Assembly (NCBI GenBank): GCA_022451445.1
Contig: JAKUSY010000084.1
Location: 1 to 9,720, forward strand
DNA from: Planctomycetota bacterium
GTDB taxonomy: Bacteria > Planctomycetota > UBA8108
Length of the DNA: 9,720 nt
Direction of reading: 5' to 3'
Of the stretch, positions 1 through 6,131 are shown one piece after another. Made by a program: the position numbers and the translations under genes. The notes under the pieces were generated by a model. The model saw only the letters and a program-made list of their open reading frames with translations, had not been told where the DNA came from and made no database searches. Position 1 is the stretch's first letter, and every line of letters begins with the position of its first letter.

Positions 1-1016
1 ATGTAATAGACCCTGCAGAACTCCTCGACCCCGTGAAAAGAGGGCCTGAAGTAATCCGGGCTGAAGCCTCTCTGGGGGAGCACCAGGAGCGGATAGCCAT
101 CCTTCTTGCCGGCGACCTTCATATTGACGGTCACCTCGACGCCGCCGCTTCGCACCACCTTGGTCTTGCGACCCTCGCGACCGATTTCCTCGGGATCCGG
201 AACCTCCTTCTCAATCCTCTTCTCGAGCGAAAACTGTTCCTCGACCGCATCCCACCACTTGAACCAGTCATCGACGTTGTCGCGGTAATACTGCCCGGTA
301 AGGGCCTCGAGCGCGAAGCGCGTCTGGACCCACTCATTGAAATATTTGCCCTTTTTCTTCTCCAGCTTGCGGAGATTATCGAGCAGCAGCTTGATGCTCG
401 ACTTGTCGGGGTAGGCGAGCATCCCTTGGAGCGCGGCGAGGCGAACCCTGGAGCTGGAGTCGGTGAAGGCTGTCGTGATCCATTCGAACTTCTTCTTCTC
501 GGGGTCGTGCTTTCGAATGCTCGGCAGAACCAGGGCGAAATACTGGATGCCACGCTGGCGGCGCAGGAGCTCCTTGTAATGCTCGACCTTGCGCTCTTCG
601 TTGCCTCCCTTGTCCTTCTCAAACTGCTGGCGAATCTTGTAGATCAGCGAGTGGATGATCGCCTCCTTGGAGTTCTCGTACTTGCTGCCCTTGAGGACCC
701 TAAGGATTTCCTTTTGAGAGTCCTCACCCTCGGCCGCCATCAGCGCCTCGTAGGCACCCTGCTTGACGAACCAGTCGTAGCGCAGCGGGTCACGCGGCGC
801 GAGCTTCTCCAGGACATTCCAGATCGCCTTGAGGCCCTTGGGGGTCGATGTGTCGACCTGCTTGAGAGAATCGTGGCGTGTCTTGCTGTACTCCGATGTG
901 ATGTTCGCTCGCAGAACGATCTCCCATTCCTCGGCCGCCGGAAGCGACGAGAGCAGGAGTACGGACAACGCCAGGCAGAAAAGAGCGACAGCCGGTTTAT
1001 TCAAGACGGGTTTCAT
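1..1016 (-). CDS. Secreted HEAT-like/alpha-beta-hydrolase hybrid protein, 3' end cut by window edge
   Basis: The frame is open from an ATG at 1016 to the left edge (338 codons, no stop), so the C-terminus is missing. Residues 1-28 look like a Sec signal peptide: Lys-containing start, hydrophobic core at about 10-25, probable cut near LPAA. Residues 30-265 are charged and helical, and the stretch around 190-215 (SSRVRLAALQGML) reads like a HEAT repeat. Residues 239-256 carry an LTGQ...W..WW signature that I associate with Planctomycetota-type HEAT proteins. From about 285 the character changes: GYPLLVLPQRGFSPDYF (308-323), then a second strand CRVYY at the break, which resembles the opening strands and oxyanion loop of prolyl-iminopeptidase-like alpha/beta hydrolases. 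The usual HGGPG is not present. The catalytic Ser, Asp and His would lie outside the window, so activity cannot be judged. The gene itself is secure; the hydrolase assignment is inference. Confidence 0.75.
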   Translation of the reverse strand, partial: MKPVLNKPAVALFCLALSVLLLSSLPAAEEWEIVLRANITSEYSKTRHDSLKQVDTSTPKGLKAIWNVLEKLAPRDPLRYDWFVKQGAYEALMAAEGEDSQKEILRVLKGSKYENSKEAIIHSLIYKIRQQFEKDKGGNEERKVEHYKELLRRQRGIQYFALVLPSIRKHDPEKKKFEWITTAFTDSSSRVRLAALQGMLAYPDKSSIKLLLDNLRKLEKKKGKYFNEWVQTRFALEALTGQYYRDNVDDWFKWWDAVEEQFSLEKRIEKEVPDPEEIGREGRKTKVVRSGGVEVTVNMKVAGKKDGYPLLVLPQRGFSPDYFRPSFHGVEEFCRVYY

Positions 1017-1054
1017 GTCTCGATTCCAGATTGGTTCCAGGTTTCGGGTTATGA

Positions 1055-1069
1055 AGTTACCAGGCAACT
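1055..1069. promoter_or_regulatory. Imperfect 15-bp palindrome, candidate operator
   Basis: AGTTACCAGGCAACT is a dyad with one mismatched pair around a single central base. It overlaps the proposed -35 of the rightward FKBP promoter and lies near the predicted start of the leftward transcript. A dyad in this position in a divergent intergenic region is a plausible regulator site. No regulator can be named. Confidence 0.35.
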
Positions 1070-1084
1070 GCGGCTTTCTATTAT
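1057..1084 (+). promoter_or_regulatory. Candidate sigma70-type promoter for the FKBP-chelatase pair
   Basis: TTACCA (1057-1062), a 16-base spacer and TATTAT (1079-1084) make a reasonable -35/-10 pair. Transcription would start near 1091, leaving a leader of about 180 bases before the FKBP start. The -10 shares bases with the opposing TATAAT, so the two promoters would compete. Confidence 0.4.
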
Positions 1085-1109
1085 AAACAGGCGCGAACCA
1101 TGCAGGCAA
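1080..1109 (-). promoter_or_regulatory. Candidate promoter for the left-edge secreted protein
   Basis: On the minus strand a perfect TATAAT (1085-1080) is preceded at 18 bases by TTGCCT (1109-1104). The leader would be about 58 bases. The -10 is strong and the -35 moderate. Confidence 0.45.
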
Positions 1110-1270
1110 AGAATCAGGCGAGTGAAAACCATCTGCGGGCGAAGCGATCCTGTAATTGTTCCCGCTTTGATGTTACCTTTCACTCGCATGCGGGAGTGAT
1201 GAGAATACGGCAGCAGCGGCGCCTGGGTCTCCAGGAGCCGGAGAGACCTAGCAAAGAGGAGATGAAAGAG

Positions 1271-1900
1271 ATGAGCAGCAGATCGATCGTCGCTTGCGTT
1301 TTCGCCCTTTTCCTTTCAGCCTGCGGCGGGTCCTCGAGCGAAGAGACCGCCGTCGGCGGTGAGCACCCTTCGAACACCGCCTCGAAGTCTTCGCCAGCGG
1401 CCTCCGAAGCCGTGGCGGCCGGCAATTCCGCCGTTCCCGCCTCGAAACCGGAGGCTGGGAACCGAAAGGCGACCCGGGCTGCCCCGGCTCCGCCGGAGCC
1501 TGTACGCCCAGCCATCCAGCCTCCTCCCGAACCCGTCTACATCGTCAAGGACAAGAATGTCGTCACGACGACCACCGGTCTTCGGTATGTGGATCTCATC
1601 ACGGGAAAGGGAATATCCCCCAAGCGCGGCCAGACCGCCGTGGTCCACTACGTCGGACGGCTCGCCAACGAAACCGTATTCGATGACTCGCGCAAGAAGA
1701 AGCATCCCCTCGAATGCACCCTGGGCGCGGGCCGCTTCCTGCGGGGCTGGGAAGAGGGCCTCTCGAGCATGAAGGTCGGAGGCAAGAGAAAGCTCATCAT
1801 CCCTCCCAGGCTCGGATACGGCCGGGCCGGCAATAAGAAGATGGGAATCCCCCCCAACTCCTACGTGATCTTCGAGGTAGAGCTGCTGGCGGTACGCTGA
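1271..1900 (+). CDS. FKBP-type peptidyl-prolyl cis-trans isomerase lipoprotein
   Basis: The product is a predicted lipid-anchored prolyl isomerase that would help proteins fold outside the cytoplasm. I take ATG 1271 (209 aa) because AGAGGAG ends 9 bases upstream and the protein then begins with a short signal ending in lipobox LSAC (Cys18). ATG 1262 is possible but sits directly on that ribosome site, and the frame upstream gives no signal-like sequence. An Ala/Pro/Ser/Glu-rich linker (about 20-95) leads to one FKBP domain (about 103-209). Equivalents of FKBP12 Tyr26 (VHYVG), Phe36-Asp37 (FDDS), Trp59 (RGWEEG), Tyr82 (GYG) and Phe99 (IFEVELL) are present. Phe46 is Leu, and the loop around FKBP12 His87 has two extra residues. 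The chelatase-like gene starts 36 bases downstream, with no terminator between them. Confidence 0.9.
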   Translation: MSSRSIVACVFALFLSACGGSSSEETAVGGEHPSNTASKSSPAASEAVAAGNSAVPASKPEAGNRKATRAAPAPPEPVRPAIQPPPEPVYIVKDKNVVTTTTGLRYVDLITGKGISPKRGQTAVVHYVGRLANETVFDDSRKKKHPLECTLGAGRFLRGWEEGLSSMKVGGKRKLIIPPRLGYGRAGNKKMGIPPNSYVIFEVELLAVR

Positions 1901-1936
1901 GATGCCGTACTCCTCTCCTTCAGCGGCCTGTCGCTC

Positions 1937-2356
1937 ATGAGCGGACCACCTCCGGCTAAAGCCATTCTCCTGGTCGATCACGGAAGCGTAAAAGCCGAGG
2001 CCAACGAACTGCTGGAAGAAATCGTCCGGCTCGTGGAACGCATCGCCCCGGATTATCATGTCGAGGCCGCCCACATGGAGCTCGCTCCTCCGGACATTGC
2101 CGACGCGGTGGCGGCCTGCGTCAAGGCTGGCTCCACCGACATCACGGTCATGCCCTATATGCTCGCCCCGGGCCGCCACTCCACCGACGACATTCCGCGC
2201 ATGGCGCTCGAGGCCGCCGAACGACATGAAGGAGTTCGCGTGAGGGTGAGTGAGCCCCTGGGAGCCGACAGCCGCCTGGCGGAGATCATCCTCACGCGAG
2301 TAGAAGCGGCCCGCGAAAAACAGGAAGAGGGCGCGCCAGGCCGGCACGACAGGTAA
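1937..2356 (+). CDS. Single-domain CbiX/SirB-type chelatase
   Basis: This 139-aa cytoplasmic protein is one CbiX domain. The family inserts cobalt or iron into sirohydrochlorin for cobalamin or siroheme synthesis. Both expected catalytic histidines are visible: His15 in LLVDHGS and His81 in PYMLAPGRHSTDDIP. The conserved Glu48 (HMELAPPD) is present too. The length matches short CbiX forms that act as homodimers, not the fused two-domain forms. Residues after about 125 are charged and probably disordered. ATG 1937 has no clear Shine-Dalgarno sequence and there is no ATG, GTG or TTG between it and the FKBP stop, so translation may be coupled to the FKBP gene. No other tetrapyrrole gene is nearby, so the metal and pathway are not settled by context. 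Confidence 0.88.
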   Translation: MSGPPPAKAILLVDHGSVKAEANELLEEIVRLVERIAPDYHVEAAHMELAPPDIADAVAACVKAGSTDITVMPYMLAPGRHSTDDIPRMALEAAERHEGVRVRVSEPLGADSRLAEIILTRVEAAREKQEEGAPGRHDR

Positions 2357-2457
2357 TCGGCGGGATTTGATCTTTCTGCTTTCTATCCCTTCCTCTTAAT
2401 GTTTTATTTACATGAGGTCGTTATTCGAGGAAGGAATGCGCGGTCTGCAGCCGGGTT

Positions 2458-2489
2458 CAACAGGAACGCTCCTGTTGGCGCCTCGAGGC
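2458..2489 (+). other. Structured leader: perfect hairpin plus 10-bp palindrome
   Basis: CAACAGGA (2458-2465) and TCCTGTTG (2470-2477) form a perfect 8-bp stem with a 4-base loop. GCCTCGAGGC (2480-2489), a perfect palindrome, follows after two bases. There is no T-run, so this is not an intrinsic terminator. It lies in the 183-base gap before the small lipoprotein and would be in its leader if the promoter lies further upstream. I found no confident promoter in 2357-2457. Confidence 0.45.
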
Positions 2490-2539
2490 AGGGGGCCCGC
2501 CACACAATCTGAAACCGTTTTTATTCAAGGAGTCTCTGC

Positions 2540-2740
2540 ATGAGAAAACTCATCGTCCTGCAACTTATTATCGCCCTGACCATTGGAGGCATCGGTCTCG
2601 CAGGCTGCGCCCTCCCCGTCACGGTAGTCAAGACCGCTCTCGGCGGCGGAGCCACGAACCTTCTGGACACCAGCGAAGAAGCTCCGGCGGCCGAGGCAGC
2701 ACCGGCAGCACCGGCAGCCGAGGCGAAAGAAGAAGCCTAG
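2540..2740 (+). CDS. Small Ala/Glu-rich lipoprotein, 66 aa
   Basis: The start is well supported by AAGGAG (2527-2532), 7 bases before the ATG. The protein opens with MRKL, a hydrophobic stretch, then lipobox LAGC (Cys23), so a mature lipoprotein of about 44 residues is predicted. Its tail (about 48-66) is a low-complexity run of Ala, Pro and Glu, probably an extended acidic segment. No enzymatic domain is visible and I do not recognise the family. A leader hairpin on one side and a strong terminator 37 bases after the stop suggest a short stand-alone transcript, as for abundant small envelope lipoproteins. That role is inference. Confidence 0.75.
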   Translation: MRKLIVLQLIIALTIGGIGLAGCALPVTVVKTALGGGATNLLDTSEEAPAAEAAPAAPAAEAKEEA

Positions 2741-2776
2741 GAATAAAGCTGCTCCCCAGGCTTCAGGCATTCAAAA

Positions 2777-2811
2777 AAAAGCGGCCTCCCGTTTCGCGGG
2801 AGGCCGCTTTT
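2777..2811. terminator. Bidirectional intrinsic terminator
   Basis: GCGGCCTCCCG (2781-2791) pairs perfectly with CGGGAGGCCGC (2797-2807) around a 5-base loop. Flanking A (2777-2780) and T (2808-2811) runs extend the stem. The A8 run at 2773-2780 becomes a T8 run on the minus strand, so termination should be strongest for the leftward editing-domain transcript. It sits 37 and 32 bases from the two convergent stop codons. Confidence 0.93.
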
Positions 2812-2842
2812 CCTTCAAACGATTTTCACCGCCACACCGGGC

Positions 2843-3253
2843 TCAGAACTCGACGAAGACCTTTCCCAGCGACTCCCCGGCAACGTGCAGCTTGAACTCG
2901 GTAAAATAGCCATAGGGAGTGACCGTTACGTCGTAATCCACCCCCCGAAGACGCTCTGCGGCCGCCTCGACCAGCTCCCGGGCAAGCTCCGCATCGGCGC
3001 TCTCCCGGCCCAGATGGGCGAAATAATGCAGAATCACGCGTTTAGAGGCGAATTTACCGGCGACCCACTTGATATTCTTCACCATCTTGGTGGCGACCTT
3101 GCCCCTGCGCTCATCGTCGGCGGGCTCGGCGTGTACGAGGGCCAGCACGGCGCCCTCGGCCGAAAGCTCGTCCCTGCAATCAACCGCTCCCTCGAGATTC
3201 TTCGAGTGCGGCTTCATCCAGAAGTCATGAACGTAAAAAAGGAGCAACTTCAT
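2843..3253 (-). CDS. Free-standing threonyl-tRNA synthetase editing-domain protein
   Basis: This 136-aa protein matches, along its whole length, the N-terminal editing domain of archaeal threonyl-tRNA synthetases, a D-aminoacyl-tRNA deacylase-like fold that removes serine wrongly attached to tRNA-Thr. Landmarks are the opening MKLLLFYVHDFW, then HYFAHL (76-81) and PYGYFTEFKLHVAGESL (113-129), which line up with YPFAHL and PFGYYKAF in my recollection of the Pyrococcus abyssi domain. The catalytically relevant His83 corresponds to His80, but key Lys121 corresponds to Thr118. No synthetase or anticodon-binding domain follows; the stop and a terminator come directly after. It begins 39 bases after the ggt-like stop and is probably co-transcribed with it. 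Likely a trans-acting deacylase; the lysine change leaves specificity open. Confidence 0.8.
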   Translation of the reverse strand: MKLLLFYVHDFWMKPHSKNLEGAVDCRDELSAEGAVLALVHAEPADDERRGKVATKMVKNIKWVAGKFASKRVILHYFAHLGRESADAELARELVEAAAERLRGVDYDVTVTPYGYFTEFKLHVAGESLGKVFVEF

Positions 3254-3292
3254 TTTCCGTTTCCCGCGACAGGGCGGCCCACCCGGAGTCCC

Positions 3293-4966
3293 TCAATAGC
3301 CCGCCGCGCAGCCATCCTTCCTGTTGTCTGAGGCGGCGCGATACACCCCGCTTTCCTGGTCGACCAGGATTCCCTGGTAGCCTCCGAAGGAGCCGACCGT
3401 CCTCCGCACCTGGTGTCCCATGGCTCGCAGCCCCTCCATGGCCTTGTCGGAGACGCCGCCTTCCACCAGCACCCGGCCTCCCGCTTCGCACACACGGGCC
3501 GCCTCTCCGGCTTCCTGCGGGTTCATCCCGAACTCGATCATGTTGAGCAGGACCTGGGTATGCCCCTGCGGCTGCATGTCTCCTCCCATTACCCCGTAGC
3601 AGAACCATGGTTTCCCCCCCCGTGTCACGAAGGCCGGGATGATCGTGTGCAGGGGGCGCTTCGAGGCCTCGATGCGATTGAGGTGATCGTTCTGCAGGCG
3701 AAAGAGGGCGCCCCGGTTCTGCAGGCAGATCCCCGTGCCGGGAACGACGAGGCCGGAGCCGAAGCCGTAGTAGATGCTGTTGATGAAGGAGACCATATTG
3801 CCCTCGGAGTCGGCCGTACAGAGATAGACCGTGTCGTTTCCGATCTCGAGCGTTGAGCGCGGAAACTTTTTGGCGCGCTTCGGATCGATCCGCGCCCGCA
3901 TCTTCGCCGCGTACTCTTTTGAAATCAGGGTCTCCACCGGCAGCTTCCTGGTGTCGAGATCGGTAACAAAGGTGTCGCGGTCGGCGAAGGCCAGCTTCTT
4001 GGCCTCGGTGACGAGGTGGATGTACTCGGCTGAATTGTGGCCCAGCGCGCGCAGATCGTAGCCCTCGAGAATATTGAGCATCTCGAGCGCCACGATGCCC
4101 TGGCCGTTCGGAGGAAGCTCGTAGAGCCTGTAGCCCTTGTATTCCGTGCTGACCGGCTCAACCCAGGTCGAGCTGTGCTTCTTGAGATCGTCGAGACGAA
4201 TCAGGCTGCCCTTCGATTCGAGATAGGATGCGATACGCCCGGCCAGCTCGCCGCGATAGAAGTGCTCGATGCCGCCGGCGGCAAGCTCGCGGAAGGTACG
4301 ACCGATGTCCGGCTGCCGGAAAATCTCTCCAAGCCGCGGAGCGCGCCACCGGTCTCCCTCACGCACCAGGTAGTTCTTCGCGAACTCGGGAACCCCCTGG
4401 TGCCTCGTTCCCGATTGCCAGTTTCCGGCGATGACCTCGCTGACGGGAAACCCATCCTCAGCGTAGCGAATCGCATCGGCGAGGATCTCCCCGAGCGGCA
4501 ACGAGCCGTACTTCTCCAGGAGCGTGCACCAGCCGTGAAAGGCTCCCGGAACCGTCACCGCGTAGGCGCCGAAGGTCGGGATGCGGTTCAACCCCAGCGC
4601 CCGGTAGCTCTCAACGCTGGCCGTGGAGGCCGAGCGCCCACTGCCATTGAGGCCGACCAGTTTTTTTTCCTTTGCCGACCAGGCGAGCACGAACATGTCT
4701 CCCCCGATCCCCGTACTCATCGGCTCGACTACGTTCAAGACGGCGGCAGTAGCCACCGCCGCGTCAAAGGCATTGCCCCCCTTGCGCAAAATAGCCAGCC
4801 CGGCCGCGGTCGCCAGGGGCTGGCTGGCGCAGACCGCCCCCCGTTTCGCCAGCACCATAGAACGCGCCGAACGGGTCGAAACAGGCCGATCATAGGGCTG
4901 CGCCGCAAGAGGAGAGAGTTCCATCAATACCACCAGAATCCCGACAAATTGAATTCGAATTGGCAC
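3293..4966 (-). CDS. Gamma-glutamyltransferase family protein, YwrD-like branch
   Basis: This is a 557-aa Ntn-hydrolase precursor of normal family length, expected to cut itself before Thr379 (GNDTVYL), which then becomes the nucleophile. Typical segments are KRGAVCASQPLATAAGLAIL (41-60), GGNAFDAAVA, MSTGIGGD (83-90), NGSGR (107-111) and the C-terminal RKDGCAAGY. The start is a GTG with a GAGG-like site close by; it gives a hydrophobic segment (5-22) ending LAAQ, a plausible export signal. An internal ATG at 4924 would remove most of it. FGSGLVVPGTG, LQNRGALF, RPLHTIIP and GVMGGDMQPQGH place it with YwrD-like members. Positions that bind the glutamyl group in E. coli Ggt (Gln430, Asp433, Ser462) are Arg418, Leu421 and His440 here. 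Amidohydrolase or transpeptidase activity is likely; glutathione as substrate is not assured. Confidence 0.9.
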   Translation of the reverse strand: MPIRIQFVGILVVLMELSPLAAQPYDRPVSTRSARSMVLAKRGAVCASQPLATAAGLAILRKGGNAFDAAVATAAVLNVVEPMSTGIGGDMFVLAWSAKEKKLVGLNGSGRSASTASVESYRALGLNRIPTFGAYAVTVPGAFHGWCTLLEKYGSLPLGEILADAIRYAEDGFPVSEVIAGNWQSGTRHQGVPEFAKNYLVREGDRWRAPRLGEIFRQPDIGRTFRELAAGGIEHFYRGELAGRIASYLESKGSLIRLDDLKKHSSTWVEPVSTEYKGYRLYELPPNGQGIVALEMLNILEGYDLRALGHNSAEYIHLVTEAKKLAFADRDTFVTDLDTRKLPVETLISKEYAAKMRARIDPKRAKKFPRSTLEIGNDTVYLCTADSEGNMVSFINSIYYGFGSGLVVPGTGICLQNRGALFRLQNDHLNRIEASKRPLHTIIPAFVTRGGKPWFCYGVMGGDMQPQGHTQVLLNMIEFGMNPQEAGEAARVCEAGGRVLVEGGVSDKAMEGLRAMGHQVRRTVGSFGGYQGILVDQESGVYRAASDNRKDGCAAGY

Positions 4967-5035
4967 ACCTCGCCCCCATTTTATAGTTGTAAATTACTAT
5001 TATTTCTTATTTTATAAAAATTAAAAGAATTAGGC
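4967..5035. promoter_or_regulatory. AT-rich divergent promoter region between the ggt-like gene and lexA
   Basis: Bases 4979-5035 are almost wholly A and T, unlike everything around them. For the minus strand, TATAAA at 5016-5011 or at 4985-4980 could be the -10 of the gamma-glutamyltransferase gene; the -35 elements are weak. For the plus strand the tract ends just upstream of the lexA -35 and could act as an UP element. Confidence 0.45.
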
Positions 5036-5064
5036 TTGATGGGCGAACAACTGTTCGCTATATT
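5036..5064 (+). promoter_or_regulatory. lexA promoter
   Basis: TTGATG (5036-5041), exactly 17 bases and TATATT (5059-5064) form a strong sigma70-type promoter. Transcription should start near 5071, giving a leader of about 120 bases before the lexA ATG. The spacer is filled by a LexA box, so bound LexA would block RNA polymerase. Confidence 0.8.
5044..5057. promoter_or_regulatory. LexA box 1
   Basis: CGAACAACTGTTCG is a perfect CGAAC-N4-GTTCG palindrome, extended by one more G/C pair on each side (5043, 5058). This is the consensus known from Bacillus subtilis LexA. It lies between the -35 and -10 of the lexA promoter. Confidence 0.9.
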
Positions 5065-5077
5065 CAGCGGTCCATGG

Positions 5078-5091
5078 CGAACACTTGTTCG
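5078..5091. promoter_or_regulatory. LexA box 2
   Basis: CGAACACTTGTTCG is a second perfect CGAAC-N4-GTTCG site with the same outer G/C pair. It starts about 7 bases after the predicted transcription start, 34 bp centre to centre from box 1. It overlaps the upstream ATG at 5074, which argues against that ATG being the translation start. Confidence 0.9.
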
Positions 5092-5190
5092 CCTTCCGCA
5101 CTGGCACCAGTGCCGGCCGCGGCAAAAGCCGAGGCCATGACTGTAACGGAAACCGTCGCAAATTCACAAAGAAGAAGAGAAGAGGATCGC

Positions 5191-5979
5191 ATGGCACTTA
5201 CAAAGAAACAACAGCAGATTCTTGACGCAATCCTGTTCCTGATTCGCCAGGGCGGCCCTCCCACCGTCCGCGAAGTCGGGAAGCTTGTCGGCCTGAGCTC
5301 TCCAGCCACTGTCTCAAAGCATCTCAAGGCGCTGAAAGAGGCGGGGCTCATCACCATGAACGGCAAGAGCCGTGGAATCCGGATCGCCGACCAGGAACTG
5401 CTGAACCGCCTGCTTGAGGAAAATGGATCTGCCGAAACCCCGCCTGAAGAAAGCATGACTGCAGAACCCTATTTCAGCGGCAACATCATCCAGACTCACT
5501 TCCAGTCCATCGCGGGAAAAAATCCCGGGGACCGGAGCGGTCTTCCCATCGTCGGCTCCATCGCCGCGGGATATCCCATAGAAGCCCGCACGGAAGATAT
5601 TGCCGACCCTTACACCGGAAACCATCCCCACCTGGCCATCGATCCCCATATGTTCTCCGGCAGCGGAGACCTCGTGGCCATGAAGATCGAGGGCGACAGC
5701 ATGGTCGAGGCGGGAATCCTCGAGGGGGACTACGTCATCCTGCGCCGCCAGGAAACCGTAGAAAATGGTGAGATCGCCGCGGTTTTCATCGAGGGGGAGG
5801 GAACCCTCAAGCGGCTGTACTGGGACTCAGACGGAGAATTGAACGGGCCGCGCTCCGTGCGTCTCGAAGCGGAAAATCAGAACTTTGACTCGATGACTAT
5901 TACAGAAGAGAAGAGAAAGGAGGTCGTCGTATTTGGAAAATACGTGGGACTCGTGAGAGGAGAACTGCGCGTTCTATAG
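5191..5979 (+). CDS. lexA: SOS repressor LexA
   Basis: LexA represses DNA-damage genes and cleaves itself when activated RecA binds. The 262-aa form from ATG 5191 starts MALTKKQQQILDAI as LexA proteins do and has GAAGAGGA just upstream. ATGs at 5074 and 5137 are in frame but add a non-LexA tail, and the first overlaps an operator. Residues 1-66 are the winged helix-turn-helix; VREVGKLVGLSSPATVSKHL (26-45) includes the recognition helix. The peptidase domain (about 119-262) has the scissile Ala126-Gly127 (SIAAGYP), nucleophile Ser170 (GDSMVEAG) and general base Lys207 (EGTLKRLYW). The protein is longer than E. coli LexA (202 aa), mostly because of an acidic linker at about 70-118. Two boxes in its own promoter show autoregulation. 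No clear terminator follows; a 7-bp hairpin at 5989-6011 lacks a T-run. Confidence 0.97.
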   Translation: MALTKKQQQILDAILFLIRQGGPPTVREVGKLVGLSSPATVSKHLKALKEAGLITMNGKSRGIRIADQELLNRLLEENGSAETPPEESMTAEPYFSGNIIQTHFQSIAGKNPGDRSGLPIVGSIAAGYPIEARTEDIADPYTGNHPHLAIDPHMFSGSGDLVAMKIEGDSMVEAGILEGDYVILRRQETVENGEIAAVFIEGEGTLKRLYWDSDGELNGPRSVRLEAENQNFDSMTITEEKRKEVVVFGKYVGLVRGELRVL

Positions 5980-6131
5980 TAACTAGGCCTCCTCAGGTGG
6001 TATTTGAGGAGATTACGCCCCGTTCCTGTGAACGAACAAGCAAACTGGCAAAAATGCGGCAGTCTCTCTCACGGTCTCCATCCTTTTCCTTCAATGGACG
6101 GGCGGAGTAAACGGGGAAAGAGCCGGAGGGT

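Noticed and set aside
33..1199. Long plus-strand open frame at the left edge
   Set aside because: It is antisense to the minus-strand frame, which is open to the edge, has a signal peptide and has a credible protein composition. The plus-strand translation looks like a reverse-complement shadow.
1316..2347. Minus-strand open frame of 343 codons opposite the FKBP and chelatase genes
   Set aside because: It overlaps two genes with clear family motifs on the plus strand and its translation shows no recognisable domain.
4661..4668. Run of eight T (A8 in the message) inside the gamma-glutamyltransferase gene, possible slippage site
   Set aside because: The frame continues correctly into conserved family sequence on both sides, so no frameshift is needed.
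4037..5017. Long plus-strand open frame opposite the gamma-glutamyltransferase gene
   Set aside because: It is antisense to a full-length enzyme with intact catalytic motifs and runs into the AT-rich promoter region.
5959..5973. GAAC...GTTC dyad at the end of lexA
   Set aside because: The spacer is 5 bases, not 4, the outer bases do not match, and it lies within the coding sequence.
5989..6011. Hairpin just after lexA as its terminator
   Set aside because: The 7-bp stem with a 9-base loop has no T-run after it, so I do not call it a terminator.
6021..6034. CGTTC-N4-GAACG dyad between lexA and the next gene, considered as a third LexA box
   Set aside because: It has the same spacing, but the half-sites do not match CGAAC/GTTCG and it lies about 100 bases upstream of the candidate -35.
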